Shown here in pieces: positions 5,342-13,575 of a DNA stretch of 19,560 nucleotides; position 1 is the stretch's first letter; every line of letters begins with the position of its first letter. The DNA is from JAAXQD01 sp032126435. Lineage in GTDB: Bacteria; Desulfobacterota; Desulfobacteria; Desulfobacterales; UBA11574. The notes beneath the pieces were generated by a model that saw nothing but the letters and a program-made list of their open reading frames with translations, searched no databases and was not told the DNA's origin. Both the position numbers and the translations under genes were made by a program. Where the stretch lies: positions 1 through 19,560 of the forward strand of contig JAQBBE010000149.1 in the NCBI GenBank assembly GCA_032126435.1, in the 5' to 3' direction.

Positions 5342-8300
5342 AAACTGTCCATCCGGTAAAATTTCACGGAATACGGGCGAAATCCGGCGAACCGATTGCG
5401 GAAACCCGGAACGCTGAACACCATGACCCGGATATTGCCGGCGTTTCGCTTTTACCGGACCCTGAAATAGGTTCCATCCATTACCGGGCACAGGATGTTG
5501 AACCGGGAGGACTGTTTGTTGCCATAAAAGGTCTTGTTGCAGATGGACATGACTTTATCGATGATGCACTGTCAAGAGGCGCATCCGCAATTGTTGCCCA
5601 GAAACCCGTCAACAGAGAATCCGTAATTATTGAGGTCGAAAATACCCGAAGAGCCCTTGCAACGATATCCGGCAGATTTTATTCGAATCCGTCGGAAAAA
5701 CTGTGTTTAATCGGTATCACCGGCACCAACGGCAAAACGACGACGGCATTTTTAATCGAGCAGATTCTTTCACAAGCCGGTATCCATGCGGGTGTCATCG
5801 GAACCCTAAATTACCGTTACTCGGGGAAGACCTTCCAAAATCCGGTAACAACGCCCGAATCATTGAATCTTCAGAAAATACTGGCACAAATGCTCGGGGA
5901 AGGGATTACCCATGTTGTCCTGGAGGTCTCTTCACATGCACTGGATCTGGACCGGGTTTACAACTGCAAATTCGATTTGGCGGTCTTTACCAATCTGACC
6001 CAGGACCATCTTGATTATCACAAAGATATGGAGTCCTACTGGTCGTGTAAAAAAAAGCTTTTTACAGAAATCCTTGGGCCCAAATCGGCCAATGACCGGG
6101 CTCTGGCCGTGATAAATCACAATAATGAAAGAGGAAAACAGCTGGTCCGTATGCTCGAAGCAAGATCGGGTGAGATTTCTGTTCTTTCTACAGGTTTTTC
6201 GGACAAAACCAGTATATGTGCTGAAAGATTCGACCATAACCTTACCGGAATTTCGGGCAGAATTTCTACGCCTGAAGGATTTTTTGAGTTCAAATCCAGC
6301 CTGGTGGGGAAACATAATTTGGAAAACATTCTCTGCGCTACCGGTGTCGGCATTGCCCTCGGTGTTTCATTGGACATTATCAAAGACGCCATTGAATCGG
6401 TGGGCGTCGTACCTGGGCGTCTTGAAGCTATTCCAAATGACGACAACCGGTTTGTATATGTCGATTATGCCCACACACCGGATGCGCTTGAAAATGTGCT
6501 GTCCGCGTTACGATTATCGGCTCCGGGTCGACTCATCTGCGTATTTGGCTGCGGCGGCAATCGGGACAGGGCCAAGCGGCCGCAGATGGGTGAAATCGCC
6601 GGAAGGTTTTCTGATCTTGTCATTGTTACGTCGGATAATCCAAGAACTGAACCGCCCATGGAAATCATCGATCAGATCCTTAATGGAACACAAAAAGCGT
6701 TGTTGCATGCATATACCCCATCAGATCTAAAAGAAGGGTTTCAAAAAAAAGGGCATGTTGTTGAGCCCGATCGAAGAAATGCCATACAGCTGGCAATTAC
6801 AGCCTCCAGGCCCAAAGATACGGTTCTGATCGCGGGCAAAGGGAACGAAACCTATCAAATTGTCGGGGATCAGACCCTTTCTTTTGATGACAGAGAAGAA
6901 GCGAAAAAAGCATTCTCAATGATCGACGGCCAAGGTTCTGCCCACAAATTCCAGGGGTGTCCGGAACCTCAAGCCGCCAACTCGAAGCCCGGAACCCTCA
7001 ACCCGATTCCGTGGACCGTTGCTGAGATTCTCAAAGCCACCGGCGGAGAACTTTTTTGCGGTGATTCCAATGACACGTTTGCCGGGGTTTCCATCGATTC
7101 GCGCAGGATATCTGTTGAAGACCTCTTTATTGCAATTAAAGGTGACGTTCATGACGGACATAGCTTTATTGAAGATGTCCTGAAAAAAGGCATCGGCGGA
7201 CTTCTGATCGAAAAAAATAGAGCCCGCAAACTGCCTGAGCGGGAATTTTTAAAATCCGGGATCACGTGTATCACGGTAAATGATACCGGCAAAGCATTGG
7301 GCGACCTTGCGGCATTTAACAGAAAACGTACCCATGTTTCGGTGATCGCCATAACCGGCTCAAACGGGAAGACCAGCACCCGAAACATGACAACAGGCGT
7401 TGTTTCCCGTCGCTTTTGTACATTATCGACCCAGGGGAATTTAAACAACGAAATCGGGCTTCCCCTGACCCTGCTGAATCTTAACAGACACCATCGGTGG
7501 GCTGTTTTGGAACTGGGCATGAACAGACCCGGAGAAATTGACCGGCTCGCTCAAATCTGTTTGCCGGACTTAGGGGTTATTACCAATATCGGTCCTGCTC
7601 ATCTTGAAGGGCTGGGCTCCCTTGATGCCGTCATGCAAGCCAAAGGTGAACTGCTGGGAAAAATTAAGCCGGAAGGTACGGCGGTTCTCAATGCAGATGA
7701 TCCCAGACTTTTGAAACTGGCGGAAACAACCTCCAGGAATGTTTTGCTCTTCGGCGTTTCGGCAGATGCTGCAATCCGGGCCGAGTCTATCAAGAAAAAA
7801 ACGTCGGGACTTTCTTTTGTCCTGGTGCTCCCGGGAGAACGGATCTTTGTCGATCTTAAAACGCCGGCTGTTTTCATGATTTCGAATGCCCTGGCAGCAG
7901 CGGCCGTAGGCCATCTTTTGGGGTTAACTGCCGGTGAAATCAAGGATGGCCTCGAAATTTTTGAACCGGTACCGGGGCGGATGAACATCCTTAAAACCGG
8001 CAAAGGGGTCCAAATCATCGACGATACCTATAATGCCAATCCGGGCTCAATGGAAGCTGCCATAAAGACCCTTAAGTCCTTAAAGGGTCAGGGGAGGGGA
8101 ATTCTCATTATAGGCGACATGCTTGAACTTGGGGAACATGCCGAGTCTCTGCACCGCGAGATGGGTGCCAAAGCTGCCGGGTCCGGGATCGAAAGGATTT
8201 ATGTAACCGGCGATTACGCCGAAAATGTCGTGACAGGTGCATTGGATGGACATATGGATTCCGGTGATATTTTCAAAGGTACCCGGGAAGAAATTATAGA

Positions 8301-8409
8301 GGACATCATCGACCGGCTCCATGCCGGCGATTGGATTCTGGTGAAGGGGTCCAGGGGAATGGCCATGGAAAAGGTTGTTGAGGGGCTGCTTCACTGGGCC
8401 GGCAATTAA
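5320..8409 (+). CDS. murE-murF: Bifunctional MurE-MurF ligase fusion
   Basis: One uninterrupted 1029-codon frame encodes two Mur ligases. Residues 1-536 are MurE, which adds meso-diaminopimelate to UDP-MurNAc-L-Ala-D-Glu: P-loop GTNGKTTT (135-142), probable carbamylated K244 in the LDYHKDMESYWSCK segment, and DNPR (439-442), the motif that marks DAP- rather than Lys-adding enzymes. Residues about 565-1029 are MurF, which adds D-Ala-D-Ala: DSR (593-595), P-loop GSNGKTST (680-687) and the DDTYNANP segment. A Pro-rich linker (about 537-564) joins them. The GTG start gives MQLSNLLK, like normal MurE starts; GGGGAG lies 12 bases upstream. The region before the nucleotide-binding fold is about 23 residues longer than usual, and YRA (55-57) stands where DSR is expected. 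Such fusions are known, for example in Bordetella. Confidence 0.95.
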   Translation: MQLSNLLKTVHPVKFHGIRAKSGEPIAETRNAEHHDPDIAGVSLLPDPEIGSIHYRAQDVEPGGLFVAIKGLVADGHDFIDDALSRGASAIVAQKPVNRESVIIEVENTRRALATISGRFYSNPSEKLCLIGITGTNGKTTTAFLIEQILSQAGIHAGVIGTLNYRYSGKTFQNPVTTPESLNLQKILAQMLGEGITHVVLEVSSHALDLDRVYNCKFDLAVFTNLTQDHLDYHKDMESYWSCKKKLFTEILGPKSANDRALAVINHNNERGKQLVRMLEARSGEISVLSTGFSDKTSICAERFDHNLTGISGRISTPEGFFEFKSSLVGKHNLENILCATGVGIALGVSLDIIKDAIESVGVVPGRLEAIPNDDNRFVYVDYAHTPDALENVLSALRLSAPGRLICVFGCGGNRDRAKRPQMGEIAGRFSDLVIVTSDNPRTEPPMEIIDQILNGTQKALLHAYTPSDLKEGFQKKGHVVEPDRRNAIQLAITASRPKDTVLIAGKGNETYQIVGDQTLSFDDREEAKKAFSMIDGQGSAHKFQGCPEPQAANSKPGTLNPIPWTVAEILKATGGELFCGDSNDTFAGVSIDSRRISVEDLFIAIKGDVHDGHSFIEDVLKKGIGGLLIEKNRARKLPEREFLKSGITCITVNDTGKALGDLAAFNRKRTHVSVIAITGSNGKTSTRNMTTGVVSRRFCTLSTQGNLNNEIGLPLTLLNLNRHHRWAVLELGMNRPGEIDRLAQICLPDLGVITNIGPAHLEGLGSLDAVMQAKGELLGKIKPEGTAVLNADDPRLLKLAETTSRNVLLFGVSADAAIRAESIKKKTSGLSFVLVLPGERIFVDLKTPAVFMISNALAAAAVGHLLGLTAGEIKDGLEIFEPVPGRMNILKTGKGVQIIDDTYNANPGSMEAAIKTLKSLKGQGRGILIIGDMLELGEHAESLHREMGAKAAGSGIERIYVTGDYAENVVTGALDGHMDSGDIFKGTREEIIEDIIDRLHAGDWILVKGSRGMAMEKVVEGLLHWAGN

Positions 8410-8466
8410 AATGAATGAAAATTTTTAACTTTTTCAAAACATTATCGCTTCAAGCATAATTAAAGA

Positions 8467-9546
8467 ATGATATATCATCTACTATTTCCGCTTCATACAA
8501 CCCTATCGGTCTTTAATGTATTCCGGTACATTACTTTCCGGACGATCTATGCCAGTTTGACGGCTTTTTTAATCTGCTTTTTGCTGGGGCCTTGGGTTAT
8601 TCGAAAACTGAGCTATATGCAGATCGGGCAGTATATCAGGGATGACGGTCCGGAAACACACCTTAAAAAAGCCGGAACGCCGACCATGGGCGGGACGCTG
8701 ATCATTTTTTCAATCGTTGTTTCCACTCTGTTATGGACCAATTTAACCAATTATTTTGTTTGGATCGTCCTTCTGGTAACGGTGGGCTATGGAGCTATCG
8801 GTTTTGTTGATGACTACCTCATGCAGATCAAGAAGCAGAGCAAGGGGTTAAATGTTCGAAACAAATTTCTGTTACAGACGATTCTGGCAATTGTTACAGG
8901 GATTCTGGTCTACACGGTTCCGGACTTTTCCACCCGGGTGACCGTTCCGTTTTTTAAAAATATTTCACCCGATCTCGGGTGGGGATATATATTGTTTGCT
9001 GCATTTGTCATTATCGGCACCTCAAATGCAGTCAATATCACCGACGGGCTTGATGGTCTTGCCATCGGACCTTTAATCATCGCTTCAGCTGCCTATATGG
9101 TTTTTGCCTATGTGGCAGGGCACTTCAAAATCGCCAATTATCTGCAGATCAATTATGTTGCAGGGAGTGGGGAGATTGCCGTCTTCTGCGGAGCGATGGC
9201 CGGATCAGGCCTGGGTTTTTTGTGGTTCAATTCATATCCCGCACAAATTTTCATGGGCGATGTGGGCTCGCTGGCCCTGGGTGCCGCTATCGGTACCGTG
9301 GCGGTTATCACCAAACAGGAGATACTGCTGGCCCTGGTGGGTGGGCTCTTTGTCATTGAAACGCTGTCTGTGATTTTTCAGGTCGGTTTTTTCAAAATGA
9401 CCCACGGCCGCAGGATTTTTCGAATGGCTCCGCTTCACCACCATTTTGAACTCAAAGGATGGGCTGAGCCCAAGGTCATTGTTCGATTCTGGATCATCGC
9501 AATCGCACTGGCGCTGATTTCCATGAGTACGCTGAAACTCAGATAA
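8467..9546 (+). CDS. mraY: Phospho-MurNAc-pentapeptide transferase MraY
   Basis: A 359-residue integral membrane enzyme that transfers phospho-MurNAc-pentapeptide from UDP to undecaprenyl phosphate, giving lipid I. About ten hydrophobic segments are spread along the protein. The start MIYHLLFPLH and YITFRTIYA (21-29) are classic. Catalytic and magnesium-binding residues are in place: D115/D116 in GFVDDYL, D193 in NITDGLDGLA, D265 in MGDVGSLALG, and the HHH run (324-326) before FELKGWAEPKV. It lies 57 bases after murE-murF. Only a weak AAAG precedes the ATG, so translation may depend on low structure in the AT-rich spacer. Confidence 0.97.
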   Translation: MIYHLLFPLHTTLSVFNVFRYITFRTIYASLTAFLICFLLGPWVIRKLSYMQIGQYIRDDGPETHLKKAGTPTMGGTLIIFSIVVSTLLWTNLTNYFVWIVLLVTVGYGAIGFVDDYLMQIKKQSKGLNVRNKFLLQTILAIVTGILVYTVPDFSTRVTVPFFKNISPDLGWGYILFAAFVIIGTSNAVNITDGLDGLAIGPLIIASAAYMVFAYVAGHFKIANYLQINYVAGSGEIAVFCGAMAGSGLGFLWFNSYPAQIFMGDVGSLALGAAIGTVAVITKQEILLALVGGLFVIETLSVIFQVGFFKMTHGRRIFRMAPLHHHFELKGWAEPKVIVRFWIIAIALALISMSTLKLR

Positions 9547-9580
9547 AGATGAAGAGAATGCGTTGTCGGTAATAATGCAC

Positions 9581-9598
9581 AACCCGTAACCCGTAACC
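9581..9598. repeat. Short tandem repeat before murD
   Basis: AACCCGT occurs twice in tandem (9581-9587, 9588-9594), then AACC; a further AACC follows three bases on. It lies in the 70-base mraY-murD spacer. A similar C-rich direct repeat lies in the MurE-MurF linker DNA. Confidence 0.5.
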
Positions 9599-9616
9599 AT
9601 TAACCTGCTTAATTTC

Positions 9617-11017
9617 ATGGATCTTGCAAAAAAAAACATTCTTATCGTCGGTCTTGGCATATCCGGTATGGCGGCGGCGCGGTTTGCCAAAAATAGGGGA
9701 GCATCCGTCACCGTAACCGACATTGCCGAAGAAAAAACTCTGGGATCCAATCTGGCTGCAGTGCAAAAAATGGGCGTTAAACTGGAGCTGGGCCGGCATA
9801 ACATCGAAACCTTCGAACATGCCGATTTCATTGTCGTAAGCCCAGGGGTTCCCCATACCATCTTGCCCATAGAACGGGCCAAAGAAAAAGGAATTCCGGT
9901 ATTGGGAGAACTTGAGCTTGCTTCACGATTCATCCGGGAACCTGTTATCGCCATATCCGGCACCAATGGGAAGACGACAACAACACGGCTTTTGGGGCGC
10001 ATGCTCGAGAACTCAGGATTTAAAATTTTTGTGGGCGGAAATATCGGCAATCCTTTGATCGATTATGCGGACACGGGAGGAACGGCAGACATGGTTGTCG
10101 CGGAAGTCAGCAGTTTTCAGCTCGATACCATCGATACATTCAGGCCTCGCGTGAGTGTTCTGCTGAATATCAGTGACGATCATCTCGACCGGTATCCGGA
10201 TTTTGAGTCTTATGCCAGGTCCAAAGGCCGGATTTTTGAAAACCAACAAGAAGGTGATACCGCAGTGCTAAACGGCTCTGATCCGGTTATTTGTTTAATC
10301 AGCAAAACACTGAGGACCCGGAAACTGCCCTTTTATCATCAGGGCAATTCTCATGCACACAACCGGGAATATGCAATTATCGGCCGAATCAATGGACAAA
10401 ATTCGCATTCAATCAAAATTTGCACCCAAGAGAACCCAGACGCCGTTCTTGACCTTTCAAAGGTTAATCTCATGGGCCGGCACAATATGGAAAACGCAGC
10501 GGCTGCATCATTGGCAGCCCTGGCTGTCGGCGGTACTTTAGAAGGGATCCAATCTGGATTAAACGATTTCCAAGGCCTTCCCCATCGACTGGAATATATA
10601 AAAACCATAAATGACGTCCGCTTTTTTGATGATTCAAAAGGTACAAACATCGACGCAGTGGCAAGCGCACTCGAAGTCTTCATGAACCCGGTGGTCCTTA
10701 TTATGGGCGGGCGTGATAAAGGCGGAGACTTTAAACAATTGCGGGGACTGGTGCAGCAGCGTGTCAAAAAACTGATCGCCATGGGCGAAGCGGGGGATGA
10801 GATAAAATCGGTTCTTGAAGATACGTGCAAGGAGGGCGTGCAAACGGTATCCACAATGGAAGAAGCGGTCCGTTTTGCATTTCTATCTGCGGTGCCCGGG
10901 GATGTCGTGCTTTTATCTCCCGGTTGTTCGAGCTTTGACATGTACAGCAGTTATGCGGAGCGGGGGGAAGCTTTCTGTACGGCCGTCGAAAACCTTACTC
11001 GGACAAGCCGGGAATAA
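9617..11017 (+). CDS. murD: UDP-MurNAc-L-alanine:D-glutamate ligase MurD
   Basis: A 466-residue cytoplasmic ligase adding D-glutamate to UDP-MurNAc-L-Ala. The N-terminal Rossmann-like domain starts with ILIVGLGISGMAAA (8-21) and has the SPGVP motif (75-79) that contacts the uridine nucleotide. The ATP P-loop is GTNGKTTTT (115-123). The EVSSFQL and LNISDDHLDRY segments carry metal and substrate contacts. The C-terminal domain has FFDDSKGTN and LSPGCSSFDMYSSYAERGEAF, both strongly conserved in MurD. It follows mraY after 70 bases and no Shine-Dalgarno sequence is visible before the ATG, though the protein start matches the family. ftsW begins six bases after its stop. Confidence 0.97.
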   Translation: MDLAKKNILIVGLGISGMAAARFAKNRGASVTVTDIAEEKTLGSNLAAVQKMGVKLELGRHNIETFEHADFIVVSPGVPHTILPIERAKEKGIPVLGELELASRFIREPVIAISGTNGKTTTTRLLGRMLENSGFKIFVGGNIGNPLIDYADTGGTADMVVAEVSSFQLDTIDTFRPRVSVLLNISDDHLDRYPDFESYARSKGRIFENQQEGDTAVLNGSDPVICLISKTLRTRKLPFYHQGNSHAHNREYAIIGRINGQNSHSIKICTQENPDAVLDLSKVNLMGRHNMENAAAASLAALAVGGTLEGIQSGLNDFQGLPHRLEYIKTINDVRFFDDSKGTNIDAVASALEVFMNPVVLIMGGRDKGGDFKQLRGLVQQRVKKLIAMGEAGDEIKSVLEDTCKEGVQTVSTMEEAVRFAFLSAVPGDVVLLSPGCSSFDMYSSYAERGEAFCTAVENLTRTSRE

Positions 11018-11022
11018 AAATA

Positions 11023-12207
11023 ATGGGCGCAACGGCACAAAAAGGAACCCAGAAAAAAAGCATGACCAGTGACGATCAGAACATCCAGAAAGTTCGCAAA
11101 CTGCCGCTCCAATATGATATCGCGCTGTTGTTTCCGGTCCTGTTCCTGGTGGGCATCGGAATTGTCATGGTCTACAGCGCAAGTTCGGCCCTGGCGCTGA
11201 AAAAGTTCGGCACGAGCTATTATTTTTTAAAAAAACAGTCGATTTTTGCACTGTTGGGTATTGTTGCACTGGTGGTCAGCTACCATATACCCTACCGGAC
11301 TTTTCGTTCTTTGACATATCCGTTGCTTATCCTGGCCTTTATATTCCTTATTGCGATTCTGGTTTCCGGGTTCGGATATTCGGCAGGCGGTGCAACGCGA
11401 TGGTTTCGTGTGGAAGGTTTTACATTTCAGCCTTCTGAATTGGCCCGTTTTGCGCTGGTGATCTATCTTGCATATTCAATGAATAAAAAAAAGGATCGAA
11501 TCAAGGAGTTCAAGGTCGGTTTTCTACCCCACATTTTGCTCCTTGGCATGTTTACGGTTCTGATCATTTTACAGCCAGACTTCGGTTCGGTGGTTATTCT
11601 GGGTGCGATTACATGGATAATGCTTTTTATCGGGGGGGTTCGAATTTCATATCTACTGGGATCATTGGCCGTGGCAACCCCAATCGTCTACTATTTAATG
11701 GTCAGTGCTGATTATCGAATTGAGCGTATCATATGTTTCCTGAATCCTTGGCAGTATTCAGCAGATAAAGGTTACCAGATTGTCCATTCCCTCTTGGCTT
11801 TCGGTACAGGGGGGATCTGGGGTACAGGCATCGGCGGCGGCTATCAGAAGCTGTTTTACCTTCCTGAACCCCACACCGATTTCATCTTTTCGGTCATCGG
11901 AGAGGAACTCGGTCTTTTGGGCGTTTTGATTATCCTTGGGTTCTATACCCTAATCTTATGGCGGGGGGTATCGATTGCCAGAAACAGCAAGGATGTTTTC
12001 GGATCATTGGTGGCCATTGGTCTGACAACGGCGATGGGCCTGCAGGTTTGTATTAACATGGGCGTTGCCCTCGGACTCCTGCCCACCAAGGGGCTTACGC
12101 TGCCATTTTTGAGCTATGGCGGCACATCCCTTTTGATCAATATGGTATCCATCGGACTGCTGATGAATATCGGAACCTCTAAAAAAATGCCCAAAGATGA
12201 TAGTTAA
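11023..12207 (+). CDS. ftsW: Septal peptidoglycan glycosyltransferase FtsW
   Basis: A 394-residue SEDS-family membrane protein with about ten hydrophobic segments, which polymerises lipid II at the division site with FtsI. The motif VMVYSASSALAL lies in the first membrane hairpin; GATRWF and FQPSEL follow in mid-protein. PHTDFIFSVIGEELG carries the catalytic-loop Asp known in SEDS enzymes, and LPFLSYGG(T)SLL near the end is typical. FtsW rather than RodA is chosen because of its place between murD and murG. The first ATG adds a polar 13-residue start; a second ATG at 11062 (MTSDDQ) is also possible. A weak CGGGA lies about nine bases before the first. Confidence 0.95.
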   Translation: MGATAQKGTQKKSMTSDDQNIQKVRKLPLQYDIALLFPVLFLVGIGIVMVYSASSALALKKFGTSYYFLKKQSIFALLGIVALVVSYHIPYRTFRSLTYPLLILAFIFLIAILVSGFGYSAGGATRWFRVEGFTFQPSELARFALVIYLAYSMNKKKDRIKEFKVGFLPHILLLGMFTVLIILQPDFGSVVILGAITWIMLFIGGVRISYLLGSLAVATPIVYYLMVSADYRIERIICFLNPWQYSADKGYQIVHSLLAFGTGGIWGTGIGGGYQKLFYLPEPHTDFIFSVIGEELGLLGVLIILGFYTLILWRGVSIARNSKDVFGSLVAIGLTTAMGLQVCINMGVALGLLPTKGLTLPFLSYGGTSLLINMVSIGLLMNIGTSKKMPKDDS

Positions 12208-12300
12208 GATGACGCCTTACAAAAAGCAAACGGCAGTTATGGCTCGGGGCGATAAGAACGGGAAGAAAAGAAGAAACTCCGGCGAGATGCGACATATTTC

Positions 12301-12305
12301 AGGAG
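12301..12305 (+). promoter_or_regulatory. Ribosome binding site deciding the murG start
   Basis: AGGAG, eight bases before ATG 12314. No comparable site precedes ATG 12197, 12209 or 12287, so the shorter MurG is preferred. Confidence 0.6.
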
Positions 12306-12313
12306 CCCTGCGC

Positions 12314-13402
12314 ATGGTTGTCGCCGGTGGCGGAACCGGCGGTCATCTTTTTCCGGGGATTGCCATCGCTCAGGAATTTTTGGCCAGAAACCCGGAAAAC
12401 AGTGTCTTATTCGTTGGTACCGGGAGATCTTTTGAAATTTCGATTTTGTCGGAAATCGGTTTTAAGCATCGACGTATTACCGCTGAAGGTCTCAAGGGAC
12501 GGGGGAGATGGAACCAGATCGTGTCGATCTCGAAAATACCCATCGGCGTCATTGAATCTATCCTGATTCTCAAACGCTTCAAACCGGATTTGGTGGTGGG
12601 TGTGGGCGGCTACTCCGCCGGCCCTCTTGTGACGGGCGCATGGATCCTGGGGATTAACATTGTCCTGCATGAACAGAATATTCTGCCCGGAATTACCAAC
12701 CGGATTCTATCGCGTTTTGCGGACCGGACATATGTCTCGTTTAACGAAACAAAAGCCGGCTTGAACCCTAAAAAAATACGGGTTACCGGAAACCCTGTGC
12801 GCAAAGAAATTCTCCAATTCGCAAGGGAGCAGAAAGATGCCCACATGGCGGATTCAGGGCAGCGGCGGCAGTTCACGGTCCTGATACTCGGCGGGAGCCA
12901 GGGGGCTCACAGTATAAACATGGCAGTTTTGGAAGCTATTGAATGTATCGATGATAAAGAAGCATACTTCTTTGTGCATCAGACCGGGGCACAGGATGAA
13001 ATCCGGGTAAAAAGTTTTTACAGGGAACAGGGCGTTTCCTGCAAAGTCCAGGCCTTTTTTAAAGATATGGCCCGACAGTATCAAAAAGCCGATCTTATCA
13101 TATGCCGGGCAGGGGCGAGCACTGTGGCAGAAGTTAAAGTCATTGGGAAGGGGGTCATTTTCATACCGTTTCCTTTTGCTGCGGATGACCACCAGGTGCT
13201 AAACGCACGTTCTTTGGTCGACGCAGGGGCTGCCGAAATGATCCTTGAAAAGGATCTCAGCGGTAAAGCCCTTGCAGAGCGAATTGATTTTTATGCCGCC
13301 AACCCGAATGACCTTCATCGGATGGCATCCCGGGCCGGGGATCTTGGCCGAGTTGACGCGGCAGCGGCGATTGTCGATGACTGTTACGAGTTGATTTCTT
13401 AA
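12314..13402 (+). CDS. murG: UDP-GlcNAc:lipid I GlcNAc transferase MurG
   Basis: A GT-B fold membrane-associated enzyme that adds GlcNAc to lipid I, forming lipid II. The start chosen gives 362 residues, the normal MurG length, and begins MVVAGGGTGGHLFPG, the donor-side glycine loop that usually lies within the first 20 residues. AGGAG (12301-12305) stands eight bases before this ATG. The open frame runs back to 12197, which would add 39 basic residues and overlap ftsW by 11 bases; an ATG at 12287 is another option. Further motifs: VGVGGYSAGP, HEQN, LGGSQGAHSIN for the second glycine loop, CRAGASTVAEV and PFPFAADDHQVLNA at the UDP-GlcNAc site. A 173-base spacer with a large palindrome follows. 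Confidence 0.95.
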   Translation: MVVAGGGTGGHLFPGIAIAQEFLARNPENSVLFVGTGRSFEISILSEIGFKHRRITAEGLKGRGRWNQIVSISKIPIGVIESILILKRFKPDLVVGVGGYSAGPLVTGAWILGINIVLHEQNILPGITNRILSRFADRTYVSFNETKAGLNPKKIRVTGNPVRKEILQFAREQKDAHMADSGQRRQFTVLILGGSQGAHSINMAVLEAIECIDDKEAYFFVHQTGAQDEIRVKSFYREQGVSCKVQAFFKDMARQYQKADLIICRAGASTVAEVKVIGKGVIFIPFPFAADDHQVLNARSLVDAGAAEMILEKDLSGKALAERIDFYAANPNDLHRMASRAGDLGRVDAAAAIVDDCYELIS

Positions 13403-13432
13403 TGATGAATTTTATGGCAAAACTTTTTTCTT

Positions 13433-13509
13433 TTCGCCACAAAGGCACCAAGACACTAAGAAAGAATAATGAAATAAAATTTTTTGTGTCTTTGTGCCTT
13501 GGTGGCAAA
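13433..13509. repeat. Large palindromic repeat between murG and murC
   Basis: The left arm (13433-13462) and right arm (13480-13509) are imperfect inverted copies of about 30 bases, with roughly 25 matching positions and a 17-base AT-rich centre. The core reads GGCACCAAGACAC on the left and GTGTCTTTGTGCC on the right. As RNA it would form a long hairpin. I recall very similar GTGTCTTTGTGCCTTGGTGG units scattered in intergenic DNA of many environmental bacteria, so this is probably a dispersed repeat. There is no T-run after the right arm, so it is not a typical terminator. A small TCCGG/CCGGA hairpin follows at 13521-13535. Confidence 0.75.
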
Positions 13510-13575
13510 TATTTCTTTATTCCGGCTTATCCGGATTAGCTTAGTAAAACCAATAAAACTAATTGAACAAAACGT

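Noticed and set aside
8467..8478. Perfect 12-base palindrome ATGATATATCAT at the mraY start codon
   Set aside because: It encodes the conserved MIYH start of MraY, so it is likely a by-product of codon choice; it is too short to make a stable hairpin.
9232..10050. 272-codon open frame on the minus strand
   Set aside because: It is antisense to mraY and murD, both certain genes, and its sequence mirrors their codon pattern.
13257..13508. 83-codon minus-strand frame covering the murG-murC palindrome
   Set aside because: It reads through the palindromic repeat and the murG end; such frames arise from the repeat and are not genes.
13433..13509. CRISPR or attenuator interpretation of the palindrome
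   Set aside because: There is a single inverted pair and no repeated spacer units, no T-run and no leader peptide frame upstream.
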